Shown piece by piece: positions 1 through 10,480 of a stretch of DNA of 47,413 nt. Each line of letters begins with the position of its first letter. Position 1 is the first letter of the stretch. The notes beneath the pieces are model-generated. The model did not search any database. It was given only the letters and a program-made list of their open reading frames with translations, and was not told where the DNA came from. Position numbers and translations under genes: made by a program. Source of the stretch: Rhodanobacter sp. (lineage in GTDB: Bacteria; Pseudomonadota; Gammaproteobacteria; Xanthomonadales; Rhodanobacteraceae); NCBI GenBank assembly GCA_004298505.1, contig SCRO01000010.1:1-47413 (forward strand). Reading direction: 5' to 3'.

Positions 1-88
1 CCACTCGGTCGCTTTGGTCGCTGGCGATTGCCGGCTATTATGCACAGTCCAGCCTTCGCGAAAGTTCCGTCCCAACGAGCCAGCATCC

Positions 89-1696
89 ATGAGCGTCATT
101 GCATCGCAGATCGATCCGCGTTCTCCCGAGTTCCAGGCGAGCACCACCCAGTTGCGCGCGGTGGTCGACGACCTGCAGCGTGAATTGGCCCGCAGCGCGG
201 AGGGCGGTGGCATCAGGGCGCGCGAGAAGCATGTGGCGCGCGGCAAGCTGCTGCCGCGCGAGCGCATCCGCGCGCTGCTCGACCCCGGCTCACCCTTCCT
301 CGAGCTGTCGCCGCTGGCGGCGCACGGCATGTACCACGATGCTGCCCCCGCGGCCGGCGTGATCACCGGCATCGGCCGGGTCAACGCCATCGAGGTGATG
401 GTGGTGGCCAACGATGCCACCGTCAAGGGCGGCACTTATTTTCCGATCACGGTGAAGAAGCATCTGCGCGCACAGGAGGTAGCACTGGAAAACCGCCTGC
501 CATGCATCTACCTGGTCGACTCCGGCGGCGCCTTCCTACCGCTGCAGGACGAGGTGTTTCCGGACAAGCAACACTTCGGCCGGATCTTCTACAACCAGGC
601 GCAGATGTCGTCGCTCAACATTCCGCAGATCGCGGTGGTGATGGGTTCGTGCACCGCCGGCGGCGCCTATGTGCCGGCGATGAGCGACGAGACGATCATC
701 GTGCGCGAACAGGGCACGATCTTCCTCGGCGGTCCGCCGCTAGTAAAAGCGGCCACCGGCGAGGTGGTGGATGCCGAAACGCTGGGGGGTGCCGACGTGC
801 ACACCTCGATCTCCGGCGTGGCCGATCACTTTGCCGAGAATGACGCGCATGCACTGGCCATTGCCCGCGATATCGTCGGCCACCTCAACCGCACGAAACA
901 GATGCCACTGGCGTTGCGCCCGCCGGTTGAACCGAAATACCCCGCCGAAGAACTGTATGGCGTGATCCCGGCCGACACCCGTCGCCCGTTCGACATCCGC
1001 GAGGTGATCGCGCGTATCGTCGATGGCTCCGAGTTCCACGAATTCAAGGCGCGCTACGGCAAGACCCTGGTTTGCGGCTTCGCGCACATCCACGGCTATC
1101 CGGTCGGCATCGTCGCCAACAACGGCATCCTGTTCGCCGAGAGCGCGCTCAAGGGCGCGCACTTCATCGAGCTGTGCAACCAGCGCAACGTGCCGCTGGT
1201 GTTCCTGCAGAACATCACCGGCTTCATGGTCGGCAAGAAATACGAGCAGGCCGGCATCGCCAAGGACGGCGCCAAGATGGTGACCGCGGTGGCGTGCTCG
1301 CACGTACCGAAGTTCACCGTGGTGATCGGCGGCAGTTTCGGCGCCGGCAATTACGCGATGTGCGGTCGTGCCTACGGCGCGCGCTTCCTGTGGATGTGGC
1401 CGAACGCGCGGATCAGCGTGATGGGCGGCGAACAGGCCGCCTCGGTGTTGGCCACGGTCAAGCGGGACGGCATTGAGGCCAGCGGCGGCGAGTGGTCGGC
1501 CGAGGAGGAAGAGGCGTTCAAGGCGCCACTACGCGAGCAGTACGAACGCCAGGGCCACCCCTACTACGCCAGCGCGCGGCTGTGGGACGACGGTATCATC
1601 GACCCGGTCGATACACGCCGCGTGCTGGGGCTGGCCATCTCGGCTTCGATGAATGCGCCGATCGAGCCCCAGCGCTATGGTGTGTTCCGCATGTAG
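89..1696 (+). CDS. liuB: Methylcrotonoyl-CoA carboxylase beta subunit (carboxyltransferase)
   Basis: Biotin-dependent carboxyltransferase subunit that moves CO2 from carboxybiotin to 3-methylcrotonyl-CoA in leucine/isovalerate breakdown, in the cytoplasm as a complex with the biotin-carrying alpha subunit. The 535-residue length from ATG 89 equals the usual length of the family. The block [17 protein letters not shown] followed by [12 protein letters not shown], then [16 protein letters not shown] and [17 protein letters not shown], is characteristic of the methylcrotonyl rather than the propionyl/acetyl branch. An upstream in-frame ATG at 14 would add 25 unconserved residues, so 89 is preferred. 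The alpha subunit (liuD) is not downstream: the next gene is convergent with a 4-bp gap, so any partner must lie left of the window. Family assignment is firm; exact acyl-CoA preference is inferred from motif similarity. Confidence 0.94.
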   Translation: MSVIASQIDPRSPEFQASTTQLRAVVDDLQRELARSAEGGGIRAREKHVARGKLLPRERIRALLDPGSPFLELSPLAAHGMYHDAAPAAGVITGIGRVNAIEVMVVANDATVKGGTYFPITVKKHLRAQEVALENRLPCIYLVDSGGAFLPLQDEVFPDKQHFGRIFYNQAQMSSLNIPQIAVVMGSCTAGGAYVPAMSDETIIVREQGTIFLGGPPLVKAATGEVVDAETLGGADVHTSISGVADHFAENDAHALAIARDIVGHLNRTKQMPLALRPPVEPKYPAEELYGVIPADTRRPFDIREVIARIVDGSEFHEFKARYGKTLVCGFAHIHGYPVGIVANNGILFAESALKGAHFIELCNQRNVPLVFLQNITGFMVGKKYEQAGIAKDGAKMVTAVACSHVPKFTVVIGGSFGAGNYAMCGRAYGARFLWMWPNARISVMGGEQAASVLATVKRDGIEASGGEWSAEEEEAFKAPLREQYERQGHPYYASARLWDDGIIDPVDTRRVLGLAISASMNAPIEPQRYGVFRM

Positions 1697-1700
1697 TCGG

Positions 1701-2594
1701 TCATGAAGTGCGACCGGGTTGCGCTTGTTGCATCAGCTCCGACCGGGGTTGTGCAGCACTCTCCGATTCGGGCGAACTGGCTTGACGCCGCGGCGGCTGG
1801 GCAGCGCGGGTAACCAACCTTGCGCCGAGCCACAATGCCAACAGGGTTGACGCATAGACCGTCAATTGCATGCCTGACGGTCGCGCGTCGTAGCCGACCA
1901 GGATGTGCGCGGTCTGACCCAGCAATGATCCATTGTCGAGCAACCAGGAGCTATCCCACAGTTGCGGGCTCCATGCCGGCAACAGATTGGCCTGGATCAG
2001 GTAGCGCGCTGCGCTGGACGCCAGTCCGGCAGCCAGCAGGCTCAACATACCGTTGGTGAAACCGAAGAAGTGTCGCATCGGAATCCGCAGCAACCCGGCA
2101 TACAAGGCCAAGCCAAGCGCCGAACCGGCAATTACGCCGATGGCCAGCCCTGCCCACAAATGATCCGCACCGCCGGCGCGCATGCCGTACAGGAACAACA
2201 CGATCTCGGAGCCCTCGCGCAGTACCGCGATGGCGACCACCACCAGCAGCAGGGTCAACGAACTGGCTCCACTCTGCACCGCGCTGCCCAGCGCCTGCAT
2301 CTGGCGAGCGAGCTCGCGACCATGACTGGCCATCCACAGCACATGCCAGCCGATCATCAGCACCGCCGCCAGCAGCACCGTCGCATTGAACAACTCCTGG
2401 CCAACACCGCTGAACGCCGAGGCCAGCAGTCCGGCCGACAGCGCCACCAGCACCGCCCCCGACACGCCCAACGCGATGCCGCCGCCAACAAACCAGCCGC
2501 GCCGATGCACGCCGCGCGTGGCCGCAGCCACCACGCTGACGATCAGCGCCGCTTCCAGCACTTCCCTGAAAACCAGCAAGGCTACAGCCCACAT
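1701..2594 (-). CDS. FTR1-family iron permease
   Basis: Polytopic inner-membrane protein of the FTR1/EfeU family, which imports ferric iron usually after oxidation of ferrous iron by a partner. About 297 residues. The first RExxE iron-binding motif, REVLEA, lies at residues 9-14 inside the first membrane segment; the second, REGSE followed by IVLFLYG, sits mid-protein. Several further hydrophobic segments are evident. The start at 2594 places the first RExxE helix at the N-terminus as usual; a longer frame to 2648 would add an arginine/tryptophan-rich tail unlike the family. It begins 4 bp after the upstream cupredoxin gene ends on the same strand, so the two almost certainly form an operon under the putative Fur-controlled promoter at 2953-2992. 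No EfeB peroxidase or full EfeO is in the window. Confidence 0.9.
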   Translation of the reverse strand: MWAVALLVFREVLEAALIVSVVAAATRGVHRRGWFVGGGIALGVSGAVLVALSAGLLASAFSGVGQELFNATVLLAAVLMIGWHVLWMASHGRELARQMQALGSAVQSGASSLTLLLVVVAIAVLREGSEIVLFLYGMRAGGADHLWAGLAIGVIAGSALGLALYAGLLRIPMRHFFGFTNGMLSLLAAGLASSAARYLIQANLLPAWSPQLWDSSWLLDNGSLLGQTAHILVGYDARPSGMQLTVYASTLLALWLGARLVTRAAQPPRRQASSPESESAAQPRSELMQQAQPGRTS

Positions 2595-2598
2595 GGCG

Positions 2599-2925
2599 CT
2601 ACTCCACCACCAGCGTGCCCTGCGCCGTGGGCTGGTGGAAATCTCCATAGAAGTTGTAACGCCCGGGCTTGAGCGGGCCGATGAAAAGACTCATCCGGCT
2701 GTTTGGCATCACGATTTTCTCGGCTGGGAAATCATTGCTTTCGAACTCCTCGGGCGAGGGATCCTGGTTGATCAGCTCAAGCTTGATCCGGCTATGCGCC
2801 GGAATATGCAGGGTGCTGGGTTGATAGCGGTGGTTCTTCAGCACCAAGGTGTAGGTCGGCGCGTCGGCAGCGAGCGCCGACGTCGGCAACAGCGCCGCCA
2901 GCACGAACGGCAGGGATCGCTTCAT
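2599..2925 (-). CDS. Periplasmic cupredoxin-domain protein of the FTR1 iron-uptake operon
   Basis: 108-residue exported protein: signal peptide MKRSLPFVLAALLPTSALAA, then a small cupredoxin-like beta-sandwich (TYTLVLKNHRYQPSTLHIPA ... SPEEFESNDFP ... GRYNFYGDFH). Single cupredoxin domains of this type occur as EfeO N-terminal domains or as stand-alone partners of FTR1 permeases, where they are thought to bind copper and/or iron and feed the permease. The Glu/Met/His pattern EFESND, VMPNSRM and YGDFH may provide metal ligands. This is inferred from the family and was not verified by structure. The start at 2925 is chosen because it begins a good signal peptide; an ATG at 2946 would add seven residues. 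It is the first gene of a two-gene operon with the permease. Confidence 0.82.
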   Translation of the reverse strand: MKRSLPFVLAALLPTSALAADAPTYTLVLKNHRYQPSTLHIPAHSRIKLELINQDPSPEEFESNDFPAEKIVMPNSRMSLFIGPLKPGRYNFYGDFHQPTAQGTLVVE

Positions 2926-2952
2926 GGAATGCATGCCTTCAATCACCTTGAA

Positions 2953-2967
2953 TGATACCTATTATTA
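2953..2967. promoter_or_regulatory. Candidate Fur box upstream of the cupredoxin-FTR1 operon
   Basis: TGATACCTATTATTA matches the 7-1-7 Fur consensus TGATAATnATTATCA at 11 of 14 informative positions. It lies 28 bp upstream of the cupredoxin ATG and overlaps the predicted minus-strand -10 hexamer. That position would let iron-loaded Fur block RNA polymerase, which fits an iron-uptake operon. This is a sequence match only. Confidence 0.6.
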
Positions 2968-2992
2968 TACAGGAACAAAAAAAGAACCCCAA
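2964..2992 (-). promoter_or_regulatory. Promoter of the cupredoxin-FTR1 operon
   Basis: On the minus strand a perfect TATAAT (2969-2964) is preceded after 17 bp by TTGGGG (2992-2987), a -35 matching only its TTG. Transcription would begin near 2957, about 30 bp before the ATG. The -35 overlaps the stem of the upstream obgE terminator. Confidence 0.55.
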
Positions 2993-3018
2993 CGTCTGGC
3001 GGTTACCTGCCGTTGGGG
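2976..3018 (-). terminator. Rho-independent terminator after obgE
   Basis: Read on the minus strand, an 8-bp perfect stem CCCCAACG/CGTTGGGG closes a 16-nt loop and is followed by TTCTTTTTTTG. It lies 113 bp beyond the obgE stop and separates that operon from the iron-uptake operon on the same strand. Confidence 0.65.
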
Positions 3019-3131
3019 CGGGCCTGAGTCATGTCAGCAGGTCACTGCTGCTTTGTACCGGCCACGCACGATACCACTCTTGACCTGGATCAACCCGAAG
3101 CCACATCGAAGCCGCCAGGTCTTCGAGGCAG

Positions 3132-4333
<1,202 letters not shown>

Positions 4334-4340
4334 AGCTCGC

Positions 4341-4369
4341 CAAAAACAAAAGCCCCGCAACGCGGGGCT
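4341..4369 (-). terminator. Rho-independent terminator after rpmA
   Basis: On the minus strand AGCCCCGC-gtt-GCGGGGCT forms an 8-bp G+C-rich stem followed by TTTGTTTTTG. It starts 23 bp past the rpmA stop, so obgE may be read through it or from its own promoter. Confidence 0.85.
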
Positions 4370-4391
4370 CTCATTCGCGTTACTGGCGAGC

Positions 4392-4649
4392 TTACGCCTG
4401 CACGACGTCGACGAATCGGCGGTTCTTGGCGCCGCGAACGGCGAAGTGAACCTTGCCGTCGACCAGTGCAAACAGTGTGTGGTCGCGACCCAGGCCCACG
4501 CCGGTGCCCGGATGAAACTGGGTACCGCGCTGGCGCACGATGATGTTGCCCGCCTCGATGGCCTGGCCACCGTAGATCTTGACGCCGAGGTATTTCGGGT
4601 TCGAATCGCGACCGTTGCGGGTGGAGCCGCCTGCCTTTTTATGTGCCAT
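4392..4649 (-). CDS. rpmA: 50S ribosomal protein L27
   Basis: 85-residue L27 beginning [19 protein letters not shown], the near-invariant N-terminus that reaches the peptidyl-transferase centre. The conserved core [20 protein letters not shown] follows. There is no N-terminal extension of the kind that needs Prp cleavage in Firmicutes. It is co-transcribed with rplU (20-bp gap). Confidence 0.98.
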   Translation of the reverse strand: MAHKKAGGSTRNGRDSNPKYLGVKIYGGQAIEAGNIIVRQRGTQFHPGTGVGLGRDHTLFALVDGKVHFAVRGAKNRRFVDVVQA

Positions 4650-4669
4650 GACTATCTACTCCAGCTAAA

Positions 4670-4984
4670 TCAGGCGTTGATGCCCGTGATCTCGATTTCA
4701 GTGAAATGCTGCCGATGGCCCTGCTGACGCTTGTAGTGCTTGCGGCGGCGGAACTTGATGATGCGGATCTTGTCGGCCCGACCGTGCTTGCGCACGGTAG
4801 CGCTGACGGTGGCGCCTTCGACCACCGGCGCACCGACCGTGATCGACTCGCCGGTGCCGACCAGCAACACCCGATCGAAACTCACCGTGGCGCCTTCATC
4901 GGCGGTCAACAGCTCCACGCGCAGCACGTCGCCCTGCTGCACACGGTACTGCTTGCCACCGGTCTTGATGACTGCGTAACTCAT
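4670..4984 (-). CDS. rplU: 50S ribosomal protein L21
   Basis: 104-residue L21: [19 protein letters not shown] at the start and the basic 23S-rRNA-binding stretch [19 protein letters not shown] near the end, both diagnostic. It is the first gene of the rplU-rpmA(-obgE) operon and is preceded by a strong promoter at 5051-5080. Confidence 0.98.
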   Translation of the reverse strand: MSYAVIKTGGKQYRVQQGDVLRVELLTADEGATVSFDRVLLVGTGESITVGAPVVEGATVSATVRKHGRADKIRIIKFRRRKHYKRQQGHRQHFTEIEITGINA

Positions 4985-5050
4985 GGGAATGCCCTTCTGT
5001 CGTTATTCTCTTGGGTATCGCCATGACCCAACAGATCTGGCGAACCGCGG

Positions 5051-5080
5051 ATTATAGCGAGCCCAGTCCGGGCTGGTCAA
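5051..5080 (-). promoter_or_regulatory. rplU operon promoter
   Basis: Minus strand: TTGACC (5080-5075), 18-bp spacer, perfect TATAAT (5056-5051). This gives a leader of about 60 nt to the rplU ATG. The -35 lies in the 10-bp palindrome 5070-5094. Confidence 0.7.
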
Positions 5081-5094
5081 ATACTGACCAGCCC
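5070..5094 (-). terminator. Stem-loop between the DUF2059 gene and rplU
   Basis: GGGCTGGTCA-aatac-TGACCAGCCC is a perfect 10-bp inverted repeat lying 36 bp beyond the DUF2059 stop. It has no following U tract, so it may be a weak terminator or an RNA 3' end. Because it contains the rplU -35 it could also be an operator. Confidence 0.4.
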
Positions 5095-5129
5095 GCTTCC
5101 ACGCTATCGCGCCGTCTACCCGCAAGGGC

Positions 5130-5642
5130 TCAATGGCCGGGGTCCGGCGCGGTAGACGGCAGCTTGGCCGCCGGACTCCCCGGACAGCGGCCCTCGGCAT
5201 CCAGCGTACCCTTGTGCTGCAGCTCCTTGATCATCGCTTCGCCGCGTTGGCGCCCCCACTGCTGGCCGATCTTCATGCCCTGGGCCATGGTTATCGGCAT
5301 CTGGGTGATCACTTTCTGGCCCAGCGGCGACTTGTAGAACTTGAGCAGGCCAGCCACGTCCTCGGCCGTGAAGTGCGCCTGGTAAACCGGCACCATCTTG
5401 CCCAGCAACTGCTCGCTATTACTCGCATCGATAAAGTTCTGCCAGTAGGACGCGGGCACGCACGGCACGGCCTGCCCCATGATACCGGCCATCTGCGAGT
5501 TCATCTGGCCGAACATCTGGCCCAGGTGCATGACTTCGAACAACTGGCGCACCTGCTGGTTGCTGGGCCGTGCCGCCATCGCCTGGCCACTTCCCCCCAG
5601 GGCGAAGGCCGTCCCGACCGCAATCCCGATCCACTTGCGCAT
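5130..5642 (-). CDS. Secreted DUF2059-domain protein
   Basis: 170 residues beginning [20 protein letters not shown], a signal peptide ending near AMAA, so a periplasmic product is predicted. The helical body contains [20 protein letters not shown], the hallmark of DUF2059, a family of unknown biochemical function. The C-terminal tail is proline-rich and variable. The start at 5642 is chosen because it opens the signal peptide; a further in-frame ATG at 5699 gives an unlikely N-terminus. It is divergent from uvrA with a 195-bp gap in which I see no clear operator. Confidence 0.8.
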   Translation of the reverse strand: MRKWIGIAVGTAFALGGSGQAMAARPSNQQVRQLFEVMHLGQMFGQMNSQMAGIMGQAVPCVPASYWQNFIDASNSEQLLGKMVPVYQAHFTAEDVAGLLKFYKSPLGQKVITQMPITMAQGMKIGQQWGRQRGEAMIKELQHKGTLDAEGRCPGSPAAKLPSTAPDPGH

Positions 5643-5837
5643 GGCTCTCGTCTCCTGTTGACCACTACAAAACCGCACCGCTGGCGGCAAACGCGCCATT
5701 TAGCCACAACGACGGACGCGATGCGAACCCGCAACTACTCAGGCGCGGCGGCCGCGATTCCAGGGACGGCGGGCAGCGCCTGCCCCATGTACAGAACGCC
5801 TTGGTATAGTAATGGGCTTCCCCCATATACGGCATCA

Positions 5838-8780
5838 ATGGACACCATTCGCATCCGCGGCGCGCGCACGCACAACCTCAAGAACATCGACCTCGACCTG
5901 CCACGCGATCAGCTGATCGTCATCACCGGCCTGTCCGGCTCGGGCAAATCCTCGCTGGCGTTCGACACCATCTACGCCGAAGGGCAGCGCCGCTACGTGG
6001 AATCCCTTTCCGCGTATGCACGGCAGTTTTTGTCGATCATGGAAAAGCCCGACGTCGACCACATCGAAGGCCTGTCACCGGCAATTTCGATCGAGCAGAA
6101 ATCCACCTCGCACAACCCGCGCTCCACCGTCGGCACGATCACCGAGGTGTACGACTACCTGCGCCTGCTATACGCCCGCGTGGGTACGCCGCGCTGCCCG
6201 GACCACGGCACACCGCTGGAAGCGCAGACAGTAAGCCAGATGGTCGATGCCACCCTCGCGCTGGATCCCCAGCAGCGCTATATGCTGCTAGCGCCGGTGG
6301 TCCGCGAGCGCAAGGGCGAACACGTACAGGTGTTCGAGCAGTTGCGCGCGCAGGGTTTCGTGCGCGCACGCGTCGACGGCGCGGTCTACGATCTGGATGC
6401 GGTGCCGCCCCTGACTTTGCGCCAGAAGCACACGATCGAAGTGGTGATCGACCGCTTCCGTCCGCGCGAGGACATCCAGCAGCGTCTGGCCGAATCGTTC
6501 GAGACGGCACTGCGCCTTGGCGATGGTCTGGTGATCCTGGCCAACATGGATGATGCGGCAGCGCCCGAGCAGCTGCTGTCCTCGCGTTATTCCTGCCCGA
6601 TCTGCGACTACTCACTGCCCGAGCTGGAACCGCGATTGTTCTCCTTCAACTCGCCGATCGGCGCCTGCCCCTCCTGCGACGGCCTCGGTGTAACCCAGGT
6701 GTTCGATCCCGCGCGCGTGGTCGGGCATCCCGAGCTGTCGCTGGCCAGCGGCGCGGTGCGCGGCTGGGACCGGCGCAACGCGCACTACTTCCAGCTAATC
6801 CTGTCGCTGGCGGCGCACTACGGCTTCGCGGTGGACACGCCGTGGCGGGAACTTCCTGCCGAGGTACAAAAGGCTGTGCTGTACGGCAGCGGCAAGGACA
6901 AGATCGCGTTCCGCTACCTCACCGAGCGCGGCGGCAAGGTCACCCGCGAGCATGCGTTCGAAGGCATCTTGCCGAACCTCGAACGACGCTACAAGGAAAC
7001 CGAATCGGCGGCCGTGCGCGACGAGCTGGCCAAATACATCAGCGACCAGCCCTGCCCTGCCTGCGGCGGCCAACGTCTGAATCGTTCGGCGCGCAACGTG
7101 TTCGTTGCCGACCACGCGCTGCCATCGCTGACCCACCGCTCGATCGACGACGCGCTGGCGTTCTTCGCCGAACTCAAGCTGGCCGGCTGGCGCGGCGAGA
7201 TCGCGCTGAAGATCGTCAAGGAGATCCGCGAGCGGCTGACCTTCCTCAACGACGTCGGGCTGAACTACCTCACGCTGGATCGCCAGGCCGACTCGCTATC
7301 CGGCGGCGAGGCGCAGCGCATCCGACTCGCCTCGCAGATCGGCGCCGGCCTGGTCGGCGTGATGTACGTGCTGGACGAACCGTCGATCGGCCTGCACCAG
7401 CGCGACAATGCGCGCCTGCTCGGCACGCTTACCCGCCTGCGCGACCTAGGCAATACCGTGATCGTGGTCGAGCATGACGAGGACGCCATCCGCATGGCCG
7501 ATCACGTACTCGACATCGGCCCTGGCGCCGGCGTGCACGGCGGCGAGATCGTGGCGCAAGGCAGCGTGCAGGACATGCTCGATGCGCCCCGTTCGGTCAC
7601 CGGCCAGTTTCTCTCGGGCGAACGCGCGATCGAAGTGCCGACCGAACGCCGCCAGCCCATCGACGCCGATTCGTGGCTGCATCTGAAAGGAGCCCGCGGC
7701 AACAATCTGAAGCATATCGACCTGGCGATCCCCGCCGGCTTGTTCACCTGCATCACCGGCGTTTCCGGCTCGGGCAAGTCGACCCTGGTCAACGACACTC
7801 TGTTCCGCCTCGCCGCCGCCGAATTGAACGGCGCCAGTACCTCGGCGGCGCCGTACACGTCGGTCGACGGCATGGATCTGTTCGACAAGGTGGTCGACAT
7901 CGACCAGTCGCCGATCGGTCGCACGCCGCGTTCCAACCCGGCAACTTATACCGGCCTGTTCACGCCGCTGCGCGACATGTTCTCGCAGGTACCGGAAGCG
8001 CGTTCGCGCGGCTACACGCCGGGTCGCTTCAGCTTCAACGTGCGTGGCGGCCGCTGCGAAGCCTGTGAGGGCGACGGGCTGATCAAGGTGGAAATGCACT
8101 TCCTGCCCGACGTCTACGTGCCGTGCGACGTCTGCCACGGCAAGCGCTACAACCGCGAGACGCTGGACATCCTCTACAAAGGCTACACGATTGCCGACGT
8201 GCTCGACATGACGGTCGAGGATGCGCTGAAGCTGTTCGAGAACGTACCGAGCATCGCGCGCAAGCTCGACACCCTGCGTGCGGTGGGCCTGGATTACATC
8301 AAGCTCGGCCAGAGCGCGACCACGCTCTCAGGCGGCGAGGCACAGCGCGTGAAGCTGTCCAAGGAACTGTCCAAGCGCGACACCGGCCGCACCCTGTACA
8401 TCCTCGACGAGCCCACCACCGGCTTGCACTTCCACGACATCGAGCAGTTGCTCGACGTGCTGCACCAGCTGGTCGACCAGGGCAATACCGTGGTGGTGAT
8501 CGAACACAACCTCGACGTGATCAAGACCGCCGACTGGGTCGTCGACCTCGGCCCCGAGGGCGGCGACGGCGGCGGTCGCATCCTGGTGGCCGGCACGCCG
8601 GAGACGGTGGCGGCCACGCCCGCTTCGTACACCGGCCGCTTCCTCGCACCACACCTGAAACCGGCGAAGCCCAGGAAGCCGGGCACCACCAAGCGGGTCA
8701 AGGCCGCCACCAGGCACATCGCCTCGGCCGACAAGTACAAGCCGATGCGCGGAAGGAAAAAAACTCGTGAAACCAGCTGA
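5838..8780 (+). CDS. uvrA: Excinuclease ABC subunit A
   Basis: DNA-damage recognition ATPase of nucleotide excision repair that loads UvrB. 980 residues. It begins [19 protein letters not shown]. The first Walker [10 protein letters not shown] is at 31-39; zinc-binding CPIC and CPSC are near 253 and 277 with CPACGG further on. The first ABC signature [16 protein letters not shown] is present, then the second Walker [10 protein letters not shown] near 641, the CEAC/CDVC zinc module near 740-763, and the second signature [18 protein letters not shown]. The last 45 or so residues form a lysine/arginine-rich tail absent from the E. coli protein. The reading frame is open far upstream (to 5133), but that part overlaps the divergent DUF2059 gene; ATG 5838 is the conserved start. 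I could not identify a LexA box upstream. Confidence 0.98.
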   Translation: MDTIRIRGARTHNLKNIDLDLPRDQLIVITGLSGSGKSSLAFDTIYAEGQRRYVESLSAYARQFLSIMEKPDVDHIEGLSPAISIEQKSTSHNPRSTVGTITEVYDYLRLLYARVGTPRCPDHGTPLEAQTVSQMVDATLALDPQQRYMLLAPVVRERKGEHVQVFEQLRAQGFVRARVDGAVYDLDAVPPLTLRQKHTIEVVIDRFRPREDIQQRLAESFETALRLGDGLVILANMDDAAAPEQLLSSRYSCPICDYSLPELEPRLFSFNSPIGACPSCDGLGVTQVFDPARVVGHPELSLASGAVRGWDRRNAHYFQLILSLAAHYGFAVDTPWRELPAEVQKAVLYGSGKDKIAFRYLTERGGKVTREHAFEGILPNLERRYKETESAAVRDELAKYISDQPCPACGGQRLNRSARNVFVADHALPSLTHRSIDDALAFFAELKLAGWRGEIALKIVKEIRERLTFLNDVGLNYLTLDRQADSLSGGEAQRIRLASQIGAGLVGVMYVLDEPSIGLHQRDNARLLGTLTRLRDLGNTVIVVEHDEDAIRMADHVLDIGPGAGVHGGEIVAQGSVQDMLDAPRSVTGQFLSGERAIEVPTERRQPIDADSWLHLKGARGNNLKHIDLAIPAGLFTCITGVSGSGKSTLVNDTLFRLAAAELNGASTSAAPYTSVDGMDLFDKVVDIDQSPIGRTPRSNPATYTGLFTPLRDMFSQVPEARSRGYTPGRFSFNVRGGRCEACEGDGLIKVEMHFLPDVYVPCDVCHGKRYNRETLDILYKGYTIADVLDMTVEDALKLFENVPSIARKLDTLRAVGLDYIKLGQSATTLSGGEAQRVKLSKELSKRDTGRTLYILDEPTTGLHFHDIEQLLDVLHQLVDQGNTVVVIEHNLDVIKTADWVVDLGPEGGDGGGRILVAGTPETVAATPASYTGRFLAPHLKPAKPRKPGTTKRVKAATRHIASADKYKPMRGRKKTRETS

Positions 8781-9213
8781 TTCCAGCCCTGCCGTCGCCA
8801 CCACCACCGACGCACCGTTGTTCGTCGCCACCCTTGGCGTGCGCTGGCGCGATCTGGATGCATTAAACCACGTCAACAACGCAAACTTCCTGACCTACCT
8901 GGAGGAGGCCCGCCTGCAATGGCTGCAACACGTGCACGACTGGTTCAACGAAGATACGATGCCGGTGCTGGCGGCCAGTGAATTGCAGTATCGCCGACCG
9001 ATCGCGTGGCCGGCCACGCTGCATGTCGAATTGCGTTGCACGCGACTGGGCAACAGCTCGATGACGATCGCCCACCGCATCATCGACGCCGATGATGCCA
9101 GTTGCCTGTACAGCGACGGCCATGTCGTGATGGTGTGGATGAACCCCACCACCGGCAAGTCAGTGGCACTGCCCGACTCCATCCGTGCGGTAGCGCACGA
9201 ATCCGCCGCCTGA
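8767..9213 (+). CDS. Acyl-CoA thioesterase, 4HBT hotdog family
   Basis: 148 residues with the hotdog-fold thioesterase signature [20 protein letters not shown], where the DxxxHVNN segment carries the catalytic Asp of the 4-hydroxybenzoyl-CoA thioesterase/YbgC type. [13 protein letters not shown] and the later FEVDLRCTR-like strand ([11 protein letters not shown]) fit the family. It probably hydrolyses medium- or long-chain acyl-CoA in the cytoplasm; the substrate is not predictable from sequence. The GTG start at 8767 overlaps the uvrA stop by 14 bp, indicating translational coupling. An aspecific N-terminal 18 residues precede the fold. Confidence 0.85.
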   Translation: MKPADSSPAVATTTDAPLFVATLGVRWRDLDALNHVNNANFLTYLEEARLQWLQHVHDWFNEDTMPVLAASELQYRRPIAWPATLHVELRCTRLGNSSMTIAHRIIDADDASCLYSDGHVVMVWMNPTTGKSVALPDSIRAVAHESAA

Positions 9214-9311
9214 CACCACGGCGGCGGCGGCGCGCGAGCCATCCTGCCCACGCCAACCATTCACCTGTCATCGCTATGATGGGGTCCGGTTTTCATGATG
9301 GCCTTTCCCCG

Positions 9312-9682
9312 ATGACCACATCACCGCGCCGCTTGCTGACTCTTTCCGCCGCTTGCACTCTCGCATTGGCCGGTCTTGCGCCGGTCCACGCCGCCACCGC
9401 GCCGAGCGCACGCGCACCAGTTTCCATGTCGACATGAACGGGCGCACGCTGGACGAGGCCTTCCGCATCGAGCTCAGCAATGTCGGCGACAGCCCGCGTA
9501 CGGTGACCGTACGCGAACATCCGAACCGCTGGCGCGAGTGGAAGCTGGTTTCCTCCAGCAGCAAACCCAGGACCCAGACCGCCGACACGCTGGAATTCCG
9601 CATCGAGATTCCCGCCAACGGCAAGGCCGCACTCACCTATGCAGTACGTTACAACTGGACTGCCGACGAGCAACCACAGTAA
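9312..9682 (+). pseudogene. Deletion-scarred DUF4139-like exported protein
   Basis: Two pieces of one gene appear joined after loss of its middle. From ATG 9312 a signal peptide (MTTSPRRLLTLSAACTLALA, then GLAPVHAA) reads in one frame and stops at 9437. A second frame, open from about 9398 to 9682, encodes a C-terminal domain (DMNGRTLDEAFRIELSN, VREHPNRWREW, ANGKAALTYAVRYNW). This resembles the end of DUF4139 proteins, which are normally about 450-550 residues. The frames differ by one register and the segment between signal peptide and C-terminus is absent, so the product would be only a 41-residue secreted peptide. I infer a deletion with breakpoint near 9390-9400. The family call rests on remembered motifs. 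Confidence 0.62.
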
Positions 9683-9699
9683 TCCCATCGGAGTACACC

Positions 9700-10458
9700 A
9701 TGCTCAACCTGATCACGCATGACAACGCGATCCGCGAAATCCAGCTGGCGCGCCCCCCGGTCAATGCACTGAACCTGGAGCTGTTGCAGGCGCTGCACAA
9801 GGCCATCGACGACAGTGTGCGCGAGGGGGTGCGCGGCATCGTGCTGTCCGGCGCGCCGGGGCTTTTCTCGGCCGGCATCGACGTACCCGCCCTGCTCCAG
9901 CGCGACCGTCAGGGCGTGCTGGAGTACTGGCGCGAATTTTTCGCGTTGTGCGGCACCCTGGCGCGCGCACCAATCCCCATGGTCGCTGCAATCACCGGAC
10001 ACAGCCCGGCCGGTGGTGCGGTGCTGGCGCTGTTCTGCGACTACCGCGTGATGGCGGAAGGCCCGTACCGGATCGGCCTCAACGAAGTGCAGGTTGGTCT
10101 GATCGTGCCCGAGGCGATCCAGCTGGCGCTGCGCCGCGTGGTCGGGACCTACCGCGCCGAGCGGCTGCTGGTTTCCGGTGCCATGATCGACTCCGCGCAG
10201 GCGCACGCCTGCGGTTTCGTCGACGAACTCACGGGAGTCGACCAGGTCACGATGCGTGCCGTCCACTGGCTGACCGAACTGCTCGCGCTGCCCTCGCACG
10301 CGATGCTGACCACCCGCCGCCTGGCGCGTGCGGATCTTGCAGACGCCTACGCCGACATGCAGGCGTTGCCGTTGGACGACTTCACCGAGGCATTCTTCCA
10401 TGCCGAGACGCAGACCGTATTGCAGCAACTGGTCGCACGCCTCAAAGCCAGGAAATAG
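9700..10458 (+). CDS. Enoyl-CoA hydratase/isomerase family protein
   Basis: 252-residue crotonase-fold protein: short N-terminal strand (NAIREIQLARPPVNALN), oxyanion-hole segments GLFSAGIDVPALL and GHSPAGGAVLALFCDYRVMA, and C-terminal helices. The position of the second catalytic Glu of true hydratases is less clear (NEVQVGLIVPEAI), so it may be a delta3,delta2-enoyl-CoA isomerase rather than a hydratase. It lies 17 bp after the DUF4139-like pseudogene and has its own start (ATG 9700). The stop codon is inside the first copy of a 14-bp tandem repeat. Confidence 0.85.
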   Translation: MLNLITHDNAIREIQLARPPVNALNLELLQALHKAIDDSVREGVRGIVLSGAPGLFSAGIDVPALLQRDRQGVLEYWREFFALCGTLARAPIPMVAAITGHSPAGGAVLALFCDYRVMAEGPYRIGLNEVQVGLIVPEAIQLALRRVVGTYRAERLLVSGAMIDSAQAHACGFVDELTGVDQVTMRAVHWLTELLALPSHAMLTTRRLARADLADAYADMQALPLDDFTEAFFHAETQTVLQQLVARLKARK

Positions 10459-10480
10459 GCATGCCGAAATAGGCATGCCG
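10453..10480. repeat. Tandem duplication of a 14-bp unit over the crotonase stop codon
   Basis: AAATAGGCATGCCG occurs twice in direct succession (10453-10466, 10467-10480). The first copy supplies the TAG stop of the crotonase gene. It abuts the REP-like pair that follows. Confidence 0.85.

Noticed and set aside
3019-3131. Small gene between obgE and its terminator
   Set aside because: No frame shows a start with Shine-Dalgarno or any family resemblance.
5700-5837. LexA box upstream of uvrA
   Set aside because: Only a partial TGTACAG-like match near 5788; no convincing palindrome of either E. coli or Xanthomonas type.
5133-5837. N-terminal extension of UvrA by 235 residues
   Set aside because: This part of the frame is antisense to the DUF2059 gene and lacks conservation; the UvrA start motif is at 5838.
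9700-10458. Crotonase as part of a beta-oxidation operon
   Set aside because: Neighbours are an unrelated pseudogene and a convergent sulfurtransferase; no dehydrogenase or thiolase is adjacent.
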